Positions 25,868-34,915 of a stretch of DNA of 38,481 nucleotides are shown one piece after another. The DNA is from a bacterium. Its GTDB lineage: Bacteria; Vulcanimicrobiota; Vulcanimicrobiia; Vulcanimicrobiales; Vulcanimicrobiaceae. The notes under the pieces were generated by a model, which saw only the letters and a program-made list of their open reading frames with translations, was not told the DNA's origin and made no database searches. Numbering within the stretch: position 1 is the stretch's first letter; each line of letters begins with the position of its first letter. The position numbers were made by a program, and so were the translations under genes. Where the stretch lies: NCBI GenBank assembly GCA_021781595.1, contig JAJXWN010000005.1:1-38481 (forward strand), given 5' to 3'.

Positions 25868-28569
25868 AACGTCCGGTTCTTCTGCTTCTGCTCTTCGCCG
25901 CCGCGCTTTGGTGTGCGCCGGTGCCCATCGGCGCCGAAAACGCTCGCGACGCAGGCGTCGGTGACAAGAACGTCTACACGACCCGGCTGCATAACGGCCT
26001 CCAAGTCGTGGTGGTGGAAGATCACGCGGCCCCGGTAGTCCAAACGGCGATCTACTATCGCTTCGGCTCCCTCTACGAGACGCCCGGAAAGACCGGGCTC
26101 GCACACGCGCTCGAGCACATGATGTTCCGCGGAACCAGCGAGATCTCCGCGGGCGGCCTCGACGACATCGTCGCGCGGCTCGGAGCCCAGATGAACGGGC
26201 AGACGGATTACGATTACACGGAGTTTTACTTCCTCATGCCGGCGGACAAGTACCAGATCGCGCTCGCAATCGAGGCGGATCGCATGCAACACGCCTTGCT
26301 CCGGCAATCCGATTGGAACGTCGAACGGCTCGCAGTCCTCAACGAAATCGAGGGCGACCAGAGTTCGCCGTTCTTCAACTTGCTTTCGCGCGTGCGCGCG
26401 GCGGCCTATCCGGGTTTGCCTGCAGGGCGCACTCCGGTCGGCCACCGGCGGGACGTCGAGCGGGCTACCGTCAAGGACATCGCGAGATACTATCACGAGT
26501 GGTACGCGCCCAATAACGCAACGCTCGTCGTGGCGGGGGATGTCACGCCTCGAGCGGTCTTCGCAGTCGCGCGCAAAGATTTCGGGCCGATTCCGGCCCG
26601 CAAACTCCCGAACTTCAGACCCGCTCATCCGGTCGCCGCTACGGGCAAGGTCGTCGAAGCGCAGTTCCCCTTCCCATTTGAGGTGCTCGATCTCGCGTAC
26701 GCCGTTCCCGGCGACAAGGAGCCCGGCGAGCCGGCGATCAGTACGCTCGCGACGCTGATCGCCAACCAACGCGGACCGTTCTATCAAGCCCTGGTCGAGA
26801 CGAATATCGCGCTGGCCGTCGAAGCCAACGCCGACACGCAGCTGCGCGGCGGGTTGATGAACGTCTTCATCGTTCTGAATCCGGGGCACACGAGCGACGA
26901 AGCGCAAGCGGTCTTTCAACACACCATGGACGCCGTGCTGAAGAGCGGCTTCGCGCCCGGCATCGTCACCGCCGCGAAACGCCAGACGATTGCCGAGCGC
27001 GTCTTCAGCGCCGATTCGATCGGCGGGTACGGAGATTTAGTCGGCTACACCTACGGCGTCGTCGGCGAAAAAGTCCACGCGGAGGACGCCCGGCTCGCCG
27101 CGCTTACGCCGGCCGACCTGCTGGCCGCGGCTCGCAAGTACTTGGCAACGCCCAATGTCGTCGGTCATCTTCGCCCAAGCGACTCGCCGCCTAAAGGCGA
27201 ATCCCAGAAGAGCAGCACGGCCGCGTCCGACAATTTTTCCTCGCGCGTTCCCAGCGGCCCGATCGTCGAGCCGAAGTGGATCCGCGAAGCCGTTCGCAAA
27301 CCGACGACCGCTCGCAGCAAGCTCCATCCCACGATGTTCGTGCTGCCCAACGGCTTAAAGGTCATCGTCCAAGAGAAGACCGACCGGCCGACGGTGTACA
27401 TCAGCGGTTCGATCGCCTCGTCGCCGGCCTTCGTGCCGCCGGGCCACGAAGGAACCCTACGCCTGGCTTCAACGGTGGCGAACTTCGGAAGCGAGCATTA
27501 CGGCTTCAACACGTTACGCAAGGTGACCGACGACATCGGCGCAGCCGTCGAGCTCGGGCAGACGTTCTCCGCGCACGGTTTCGCGCAAGACTTCGGAACG
27601 CTGTTGAACGTGCTGGCGGATGGCGAGGAACATCCGACCTTCCCGGAGCACTGGCTGCGCCTGCAGCGCGAACAGCTTGCGAACAGCATCAACACGGAGA
27701 ACGACATCTCCGGCGTCATGATCGATCGTGCGTTTCTGGAGCGGCTGTTGGCGCCGAACGACCCCGGGCTGCGTTATGCGACGCCGCTATCGGTCGCGTC
27801 GATCACGCGCGACGATCTCCTCACCTATACGAAAGAGTACTGGCGCCCGGACCTGACCACGATCGCGATCGTCGGCGACATCACGCCGGAGCAGGCGCGT
27901 GCGGAAGTGGAACGTGCGTTCGGCTCGTGGAAGAACGCCGGGCCTAAGCCCGACATCTCACAGATGCCGTTGCCGGCGGCTCACCGCGGGTACGCCTACA
28001 TCGGAACCGCCGCTAACCAAGTCTTCCTGAAACTCGGCCAGCCCGCAATCCCACGAACGAGCCCGGATTACTACGCGTTTTCCGTGCTCAACCAGATCCT
28101 AGGCGGCGGCGGGTTCTTCGAATCACGCCTTTGGCAGGACCTGCGGCAACGGCGCGGCCTGGTCTACAGCGTTCAGAGCACGTTCGAGGCCGATCGCGAC
28201 CGCGGCGACTTTCAGATCGAACTGAGCGCGCGGCCCGGCAAGGTGCTGCCCGCTATCGCAATCATCCGGCAACAGCTCGAACGGCTTAGGGATCACCCCG
28301 TGACGCCAACGGAGCTCGCCGAAGCGAAGACGCGCCTGGTTTCAAGCGCGCTCCTAGCTCAACAATCGGCCGACGCGCAGGTCGGCGAACTGCTCACCAT
28401 CGCAACCAACGGTTTGCCGCTGGATTATTACGCAACGCTGAACGATCGCTACGCCGGTATTACCGCCGCCGACGTGCAGCGCGTCGCGCGCAAGTATCTG
28501 CGGCCGAACCGGCTGATCGAGATCTTTTCCGGACCGACGGGACCATGGGCGCAGCACGGGATATACTAA
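25864..28569 (+). CDS. Secreted M16 (insulinase/pitrilysin) family zinc peptidase, two fused M16 units
   Basis: Signal peptide (TTG start, TTGA overlap with the preceding gene), HALEHMMFRGT (HxxEH), second M16-like half without HxxEH but with GGGFFESRLWQDLRQRRGLVYSV. Confidence 0.9.
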   Translation: MKRPVLLLLLFAAALWCAPVPIGAENARDAGVGDKNVYTTRLHNGLQVVVVEDHAAPVVQTAIYYRFGSLYETPGKTGLAHALEHMMFRGTSEISAGGLDDIVARLGAQMNGQTDYDYTEFYFLMPADKYQIALAIEADRMQHALLRQSDWNVERLAVLNEIEGDQSSPFFNLLSRVRAAAYPGLPAGRTPVGHRRDVERATVKDIARYYHEWYAPNNATLVVAGDVTPRAVFAVARKDFGPIPARKLPNFRPAHPVAATGKVVEAQFPFPFEVLDLAYAVPGDKEPGEPAISTLATLIANQRGPFYQALVETNIALAVEANADTQLRGGLMNVFIVLNPGHTSDEAQAVFQHTMDAVLKSGFAPGIVTAAKRQTIAERVFSADSIGGYGDLVGYTYGVVGEKVHAEDARLAALTPADLLAAARKYLATPNVVGHLRPSDSPPKGESQKSSTAASDNFSSRVPSGPIVEPKWIREAVRKPTTARSKLHPTMFVLPNGLKVIVQEKTDRPTVYISGSIASSPAFVPPGHEGTLRLASTVANFGSEHYGFNTLRKVTDDIGAAVELGQTFSAHGFAQDFGTLLNVLADGEEHPTFPEHWLRLQREQLANSINTENDISGVMIDRAFLERLLAPNDPGLRYATPLSVASITRDDLLTYTKEYWRPDLTTIAIVGDITPEQARAEVERAFGSWKNAGPKPDISQMPLPAAHRGYAYIGTAANQVFLKLGQPAIPRTSPDYYAFSVLNQILGGGGFFESRLWQDLRQRRGLVYSVQSTFEADRDRGDFQIELSARPGKVLPAIAIIRQQLERLRDHPVTPTELAEAKTRLVSSALLAQQSADAQVGELLTIATNGLPLDYYATLNDRYAGITAADVQRVARKYLRPNRLIEIFSGPTGPWAQHGIY

Positions 28570-29927
28570 CCGTCGATCCGACGACCGGCGCCGAACTCGA
28601 ACGGTTCGCCTATGCGAGCGCCCGCGAGATCGACGAGCGCTTGACCGCGGCACGCGAAGCTTTCGGGCGTTGGGGCCGCGCTCCGATCGCTCACCGCGCT
28701 ACGCTTATGCACGCCGTCGCGGCGGCGTTGCGCGCCCAGCGCGAGCCGCTCGCGCAGACCGCCGTCCGGGAGATGGGCAAGCCGATCGCGCAAGCACGCG
28801 CGGAGGTCGAGAAATGCGCCTCGTGCTGCGACTACTTCGCACGGCACGCCCAAGCGTTCTTAGCCGACGAGGAGATAGCCGGGACCGCCGCGCGCAGCCT
28901 GGTCGCATTTCGTCCCCTAGGCGTTATCTTCGCGATCATGCCTTGGAACTTCCCATATTGGCAGGTCGTGCGGGCTGCCGCTCCCGCGCTGATGGCTGGG
29001 AACGCCGTCGTTTTGAAGCACGCCGAAAATACCACGCGGTGCGGTCTCGAGATCGAACGGCTCTTTGCCGAAGCGGGTGCACCCGAAGGACTGTTCGCTA
29101 CGCTGCTGCTGAGCAACGACGACGCCGACGCCTTGATCGCCGACGACCGCATCACCGCGGTCACGCTCACGGGCAGCGAACGCGCAGGCATCGCCGTAGC
29201 CTCCGCAGCCGGTCGATCCTTGAAAAAATGCGTGCTGGAACTTGGCGGATCCGATCCTTTCGTCGTCTTGCCCGACGCCGATCTGGACCTTGCCGTGACG
29301 ACCGCCGTCAAGGCGCGCTTTCAAAATAACGGGCAGAGCTGCATCGCCGCCAAGCGTTTTATCGTCCATCGCGATCTCTACGAACGCTTCGTCGAACGCT
29401 TCGCGCGCGCGGCCGCCGGCCAGAGCGTCGGCAACCCGATGGACGAACTCAACGACCTCGGCCCGTGCGCGCGTGCCGACCTGCGCGATGCGCTGCACCG
29501 GCAGATCACCGCGTCGGTCGTGGACGGAGCCCGCATCGTCACCGGCGGCCGGCCGTACGACCGCGCCGGCTTCTTCTACGAACCGACGGTGCTCGCCGAC
29601 GCCGGTCCCGGCATGCCGGCGTTCGACGAAGAGACGTTCGGACCGGCCGCAGCGGTTATCTGCGCCGACGACGAAGATGCGGCAATCGCGCTCGCCAACC
29701 GATCGAGCTTCGGTTTGGGCGCATCGATCTGGACGCGCGATACGGCGCACGCGTTGCGCTTGGCGCAGCGCATCGAAGCGGGAGCGGTCTTCGTCAACGG
29801 CATGGTCGCGAGCGACCCGCGCCTTCCCTTCGGCGGCATCAAGCGCAGCGGCTACGGACGCGAACTGGGCTCTTTCGGCATCCGTGAGTTCGTCAACGTG
29901 CAGACGGTGTGGGCCAACCCATCATAG
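28545..29927 (+). CDS. Aldehyde dehydrogenase family protein (succinate-semialdehyde dehydrogenase-like)
   Basis: MPWNFPYWQVVR, LELGGSDPFVVL, FQNNGQSCIAAKRF (catalytic Cys), FGGIKRSGYGRELG. Confidence 0.93.
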   Translation: MGAARDILTVDPTTGAELERFAYASAREIDERLTAAREAFGRWGRAPIAHRATLMHAVAAALRAQREPLAQTAVREMGKPIAQARAEVEKCASCCDYFARHAQAFLADEEIAGTAARSLVAFRPLGVIFAIMPWNFPYWQVVRAAAPALMAGNAVVLKHAENTTRCGLEIERLFAEAGAPEGLFATLLLSNDDADALIADDRITAVTLTGSERAGIAVASAAGRSLKKCVLELGGSDPFVVLPDADLDLAVTTAVKARFQNNGQSCIAAKRFIVHRDLYERFVERFARAAAGQSVGNPMDELNDLGPCARADLRDALHRQITASVVDGARIVTGGRPYDRAGFFYEPTVLADAGPGMPAFDEETFGPAAAVICADDEDAAIALANRSSFGLGASIWTRDTAHALRLAQRIEAGAVFVNGMVASDPRLPFGGIKRSGYGRELGSFGIREFVNVQTVWANPS

Positions 29928-32900
29928 CGGCGCGAAGAGCATCTCCAGGTCGGCGGCGTCGAAAGGCTTGCCAGGCTCGCGCCGCGCCTCGAACAGCGCG
30001 TCGGCCAACGCGGCTTTGCGCGATTGCATCTCGAGGATCCGCTCTTCGACGGTACCGACCGTCACGAGCTTGTAAACGAAGACGTGTCGCTCTTGGCCGA
30101 TGCGATGCGCGCGATCGGTAGCCTGGCGTTCGACCGCCGGGTTCCACCAGGGATCGTAGTGGATGACGGTATCGGCGGCCGTTAGGTTCAAGCCCGTCCC
30201 CCCGGCTTTGAGACTGATGAGAAAGAGCGGAACCTCCCGCTCCTGGAAGCGCCGCACCGGCGTCGCGCGATCGGTCGTGTCGCCGCGCAGCTCGACGAAG
30301 GGAATCGCCAGCGCGCGGACTTCGGGGACGATCAAGTCGAGCATGCTCGTGAACTGCGAGAAGAGCAGCACGCGCCGCCCTTCTTCGATAAGCTCGGGGA
30401 GCATCTCGAGCAAGAGTTCCAACTTGGCCGAGCCGCGGACGCCGCGCGCCGATGCGAGCTTCACCAAACGCGGATCGCAGCAGACCTGGCGTAACTTCAA
30501 CAGCGCATCGAGCACGACGATCCGGCTGCGCGAAAGGCCGCGCTGGCCGACTTCCCGAGCCACGCGCTCGTGCATTGCGAGGCGCACGGCTTCGTAGAGG
30601 TCGCGCTGTTCGCCCCCTAGTTCGACCCGCTGCACGATCTCGGTCTTTTCGGGGAGCTGCTCCTCGACTTGCGACTTCGTGCGGCGAAGCACGAACGGCC
30701 GCACGCGCGCGGCCAGCACCGCCGAGCGCTCGCGATCGGCATGCTTCTCGATCGGCGTTCGGAAGACGCGCGTGAAGCGCTTGCGATCGCCAAGCAGACC
30801 CGGCATCGCAAACGTGAGGATCGACCAGAGCTCGTCGAGGTGGTTCTCGATCGGAGTTCCCGTCAGCGCGAGGCGCTGCGCCGCATCGAGCCTCCATGCG
30901 ATCTTGGTCGCCTTGGCCTGCGGATTCTTGATGGCCTGCGCCTCGTCGAGCACCACGATCTCCCAGCGGCGCCCGAGCAACATTTCGGCATCGCGTACCA
31001 GCAGCGGATAGCTCGTGAGCACGATGTCGGCACGCTCGATCTCGGGCACGTTCTCCGCACGATGAGGTCCGTGCAGCGTCAAGACGCGCAAGCCGCGCGC
31101 GAAGCGCCGGCACTCGCTCGCCCAGTTGGGAAGAACGCTGGTCGGCGCGACGATCAGCGACGGGTGCCCCAAACGGCCCGCGCGCTTCTCGACGAGGATA
31201 TGCGCGAGCGCCTGCACCGTCTTTCCGAGCCCCATATCGTCGGCCAGGATGCCGCCGAGGTCGTGCGCTCGCAGGAACTGCAGCCAGTTGAGACCGGTCT
31301 GCTGATAGGGGCGCAGCGTCGTCGCGAAACCGCGCGGAACGCGGACTTCGGCTAGACCGGAGAACTCGCGCAGCGACCGCGCCAGCGCTCGCAATCGTTC
31401 GCCGCCCTGCCACTGCAGATGAAGCGACTCCTCGAGATCGTCCAGATGCGCGGCTTGCGCGAGCGTGACGGGCAAAGCCCCGTTAGCAGAAAGCGAGCCG
31501 GCATCGTAGAGTTCTACCAGCGTCGCAAGCACGATCTTTAGGCGGTCGGCGGGCAGTACGACGAACGTGCCGTCGGGCAGCGGCGCGTACAGCGGTTCCC
31601 CGCTTTCGAGCGCGGCGAGCGGCGACTCCGGCCGGTCGCGCGGCAGGCGCCGTAACGCTTCGACGACGATCGGCAAGAGCGAGACGCGGTGTCCGCCGAT
31701 CTCGGTGCCGAGATCGAGCTCGAACCAGTGATTCTCGTTTTCGACGAGGTCGGCGCTCCACGGCGAATCGGCGCGTACTACGCGGTGGCGGAATCTCGGA
31801 TCCACCTCGACGCGCCAGCCCTCCTCGCGCAATTGCGGAACGACGCGATCGAGGAACCGCGCCCAACGCACCTCGCCGCCCTTCGGCGGGAGCGTGAACT
31901 CGGTAAGCGTCATCTCGTCGTCGAGGAGGAACGCCTCGAGCCCCAAACTCTTCAAGCGGTCTTCGGCCGTACGTTCGAAGGCGAAGCGGCGCGGCCAGCG
32001 CTTCACGTGATTGTCGGCTACGCTCCGAAATTCTTCGCGAGAGTCGAGCGGATCGACGACCGTGCCACCGTAATCGAAGGCCAGCACCGCGACATCGTAC
32101 TCGTCAGCGCGGCGCCAAACGGCCTGCACGGTACGCGTTCGTATCAAGAGACACGGGACCGGATCGTCGGCTAGAACGTCTTCACCCACCTCGACGCTCG
32201 GAGGCTCGAGCGCGAACGGCGCCAGTTCGCGCTCCCAAACGCGCCGCAGGCGCGAGGCGTGAACCGGTGCGAGTGCCGGCGCGTGCAGGAGCGCTGAAGC
32301 GATCTGCGCGGGAACGCCGAGATCGATCGGTCCAGCTTCCCACGTCGTCGTATCGAGGTACCAGACCGGAACCGCGGGGAGCAGCGCGATCTTGCCGTCG
32401 CCGCCGGCGAGCACCGGCCGTTGTCGCCCATCGCTTCCAAGCTGCCAGGCGATCTCTCCGGTGCGTGCGGCACCATGCACGATCGCCGGGTTCTTCGCCT
32501 CGCGCCAGTGGCACCGTCCGGTGGAGATCGCGGCTCGCAGCAGGGCCTCGAGCAGTTCGGCTCGGCGCAGCTCGTTTCCGTAGGCCCGTTCGGCGGCTGT
32601 CGCCAGCCGCCCGATTACGACGTCGACCGCTTGTACGAATCCGGCGGTCGATTCCGCGAGCGTGTACATCGTATAAGAGCGCGGCTTTCCGAACTCCCCC
32701 GATACCCGGCGCCGGACGGCGTACGGTTCGACGACCACCCGCGGCGTAAAGCCGTACTCACGCACGTCCACGACGTAGATGACGAACTCGTCGTTGCCGC
32801 GCCCAGGCGGAGCTCCGACGCGCCGCGCGGTCTCCGAAAGTTTCTCAAGCCACAGATCGACCGCGCCGTCCGCTTTATCGCGCGGCAGAGGTTCTACGGC

Positions 32901-33215
32901 CGCGCCTTGCGCGTATGCATACGGATCGAGCGTCCGGAAGAGAGCCGCAGCGACGTGCTTGCAATTATAGCCGACCGGGCACGTGCAGGTACCCTCGATC
33001 GCCCAGCGGCCGTTCCGGGCGCGCGCGACGACGCCGATTCGGTACGGCGCGCCGTCGCTGCCCGCAACGAACGCGTGGATTTGCGTACCGCCTGCGTCTA
33101 CGCGAACTTCGAGCACGTGGCCTCGATCGTAGTAGGCTTGCCCCCTCGCCCAGTACGCCGGCGCGAAAGAGTTTCGAACCTCGTCGAGGCGAAATGGCGG
33201 GCGTACCGTAGGCAT
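29922..33215 (-). CDS. SNF2-family helicase with N-terminal SWIM zinc finger
   Basis: CTCPVGYNCKHVAA (SWIM CxCxnCxH), GGILADDMGLGKTVQALAHI, VLDEAQAIKN, LTGTPIENHLDELWSI, LKAGGTGLNLTAADTVIHYDPWWNPAVERQATDRAHRIGQ. Confidence 0.95.
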   Translation of the reverse strand: MPTVRPPFRLDEVRNSFAPAYWARGQAYYDRGHVLEVRVDAGGTQIHAFVAGSDGAPYRIGVVARARNGRWAIEGTCTCPVGYNCKHVAAALFRTLDPYAYAQGAAVEPLPRDKADGAVDLWLEKLSETARRVGAPPGRGNDEFVIYVVDVREYGFTPRVVVEPYAVRRRVSGEFGKPRSYTMYTLAESTAGFVQAVDVVIGRLATAAERAYGNELRRAELLEALLRAAISTGRCHWREAKNPAIVHGAARTGEIAWQLGSDGRQRPVLAGGDGKIALLPAVPVWYLDTTTWEAGPIDLGVPAQIASALLHAPALAPVHASRLRRVWERELAPFALEPPSVEVGEDVLADDPVPCLLIRTRTVQAVWRRADEYDVAVLAFDYGGTVVDPLDSREEFRSVADNHVKRWPRRFAFERTAEDRLKSLGLEAFLLDDEMTLTEFTLPPKGGEVRWARFLDRVVPQLREEGWRVEVDPRFRHRVVRADSPWSADLVENENHWFELDLGTEIGGHRVSLLPIVVEALRRLPRDRPESPLAALESGEPLYAPLPDGTFVVLPADRLKIVLATLVELYDAGSLSANGALPVTLAQAAHLDDLEESLHLQWQGGERLRALARSLREFSGLAEVRVPRGFATTLRPYQQTGLNWLQFLRAHDLGGILADDMGLGKTVQALAHILVEKRAGRLGHPSLIVAPTSVLPNWASECRRFARGLRVLTLHGPHRAENVPEIERADIVLTSYPLLVRDAEMLLGRRWEIVVLDEAQAIKNPQAKATKIAWRLDAAQRLALTGTPIENHLDELWSILTFAMPGLLGDRKRFTRVFRTPIEKHADRERSAVLAARVRPFVLRRTKSQVEEQLPEKTEIVQRVELGGEQRDLYEAVRLAMHERVAREVGQRGLSRSRIVVLDALLKLRQVCCDPRLVKLASARGVRGSAKLELLLEMLPELIEEGRRVLLFSQFTSMLDLIVPEVRALAIPFVELRGDTTDRATPVRRFQEREVPLFLISLKAGGTGLNLTAADTVIHYDPWWNPAVERQATDRAHRIGQERHVFVYKLVTVGTVEERILEMQSRKAALADALFEARREPGKPFDAADLEMLFAPL

Positions 33216-33335
33216 GAACTTCGGTGATTCGTCGCCGCGGCGGCAGGTACATGGTTGCCCGAGGCTTGCACATTCGGCGGAGGCGCAAGCGCCGGGCGTT
33301 CGCCTCGCGCCCGGAGCACCTGAGCGAAAAGCGGG

Positions 33336-33933
33336 TCAGACCGCCTGCGTGAGATAACGCGCGAACCAGGCGGCCGCGAGGTCCGCGACGCGCTCGAGCG
33401 CGCCCGGCTCTTCGAAGAGATGCGTCGCCCGCGGAATAGTCGCCAGTTCTGCGTGTGCGCGCATCATCGCTCGTGCCTTGCGGTTTAGCGCGATAACCTC
33501 CGTGCGAAACGACGGCGGAGGCCCACCGCGGGCGTTGCGCTGCGGCGATCAGCGCGGCCGCCGCACCCGTGCTCGCGCCGAAGTAGCCGATCGGGAGCGG
33601 CGCGGAGGCGAGATGCTCGCGCATGTGTTCCGTTGCAACGATTAAACGCTGCGCGAGCAGCGGGATGTCGAAGCGGAACTCGGCCGTGATTGCGTCGGCG
33701 CTCTCTTCGCGCTGTGTGAGGAGGCCGGTGAGCAGGGTCGCGCATCCGGCCTCGCCTAAACGGTTCGCCACGAGACGGTTACGCGGGCTGAAACGGCTGC
33801 TCCCACTGCCGTGCGCGAAGATCACTAGCCCCGCAGGATCCGTGGGCATGGAGAGCGTTGCGCCCAGAGTTTCGCCTTGCCCGGGAAGCCCGATACGCTC
33901 TTGCCTGACAAGCGGCCGGCTTTGCGCCGTCAT
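33336..33933 (-). pseudogene. Dienelactone hydrolase-like alpha/beta hydrolase, internally deleted and frameshifted
   Basis: N-part MTAQSRPLVRQERIGLPGQGETLGATLSMPTDPAGLVIFAHGSGSSRFSPRNRLVA...GYFGASTGAAAALIAAA...VVS. Continues in another frame as EVIALNRKARAMMRAHAELATIPRATHLFEEPGALERVADLAAAWFARYL. Junction ~33500-33510. Confidence 0.75.
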
Positions 33934-34001
33934 ACGCCGCTCGGGTAGGACTCCGGCGGCTCGCCCCGGAGCCAGCGGGCGCTGCGCTCGAGCGACTCGA
34001 C
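33930..34001 (-). pseudogene. C-terminal remnant of an upstream gene, possibly erythromycin esterase-like
   Basis: VESLERSARWLRGEPPESYPSGV*, with its TGA overlapping the DLH ATG (ATGA). Begins exactly at the inverted-repeat element. Confidence 0.5.
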
Positions 34002-34211
34002 GGCTGTCGGAGTTGGGCCGCTTTCGGATTTGGCGCCGAATTTTGTTCGGAGACGAGGCGCGAAGAAGCACGCTCCTGCACATCCTGTGCCCGCGTGCAT
34101 TACGGCCATCCTTGGCCGGAAGGAGCGAAGCCGTAGCTTCGTGACTGATGAGCAACGAAGTATTCGGGCAAAAGGCGGCCCAAAGACGGAAACGGCTCAA
34201 CTCCGACAGCC
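34002..34211. mobile_element. 210-bp MITE-like element with ~50-bp imperfect terminal inverted repeats
   Basis: Left arm GGCTGTCGGAGTTGGGCCGCTTTCGGATTTGGCGCC... matches reverse complement of right arm GGCTGTCGGAGTTGAGCCGTTTCCGTCTTTGGGCCGCC...; no plausible coding content. Confidence 0.55.
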
Positions 34212-34859
34212 TCCTAGGGCGGCCTCGCGTAGCAGGCGGCGCACACCGTCGTCGCTGGTCTGTGCGAAGTTTTCGTAGTGCATTCCAACCGCTCCAAAGT
34301 GCTCGGGCTCGTACGGGCAGACGACGCGGTCGGCTATGGCGCGCAGCCCGGAGCATGCCTCGGGAGAGCCGACCGGCACCGCGACGACGATCGCGGCGGG
34401 CTCGTGCGTTCGCAAGGCCTGCACGGCCGCGTGCATCGTCGCTCCGGTCGCGAGGCCATCGTCGACGAGAATGACGGTCTTGTGCGCGATGGATAGCTCG
34501 GAGCGCCCGTCTCTATAGGCGGTCTCGCGCCGGCGAAGTTCGGCCAGTTCGCGCTCAACGGCAGCATCCACGGCCTCCGGGGGGATGCGCAGGGCGGCGA
34601 TCAGGCCGCGATCTAGCACGCAGCTTCCATCGGCGGCGAGCGCCCCCATCGCCAACTCCTCCTGCCCGGGAACGCCGAGCTTGCGGACGGCGTAGGCGTC
34701 GAGCGGCAGGTGCAGCTGCGTTGCGACTTCATATGCAACCGGAACCCCGCCGCGCGGCAGGGCAAGCACGAGGGCATCGGAGCGATCCGCGTATGCGGCA
34801 AGCTCGTGGGCGAGCATTCGGCCGGCCTCGCGCCGGTTCCGATAGCGAAACCCCGGCAT
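34197..34859 (-). CDS. Phosphoribosyltransferase domain protein (COG1926-like)
   Basis: FRYRNRREAGRMLAHELAAYA, VLALPRGGVPVAYEVA, VILVDDGLATGATMHAAV (PRPP loop), HYENFAQTSDDGVRRLL. Last codons and TGA lie in the repeat element. Confidence 0.88.
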   Translation of the reverse strand: MPGFRYRNRREAGRMLAHELAAYADRSDALVLALPRGGVPVAYEVATQLHLPLDAYAVRKLGVPGQEELAMGALAADGSCVLDRGLIAALRIPPEAVDAAVERELAELRRRETAYRDGRSELSIAHKTVILVDDGLATGATMHAAVQALRTHEPAAIVVAVPVGSPEACSGLRAIADRVVCPYEPEHFGAVGMHYENFAQTSDDGVRRLLREAALGGCRS

Positions 34860-34915
34860 CTCACCACAGAGTCTATCTCCACGACGAGAAACCGGAATGA
34901 AGATGCAGGGAAGGG

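Noticed and set aside
32965-34356. 463-aa minus-strand ORF as one protein
   Set aside because: Composite of repeat element, esterase remnant, DLH N-terminal part, and run-on into the helicase N-terminus after the frameshift.
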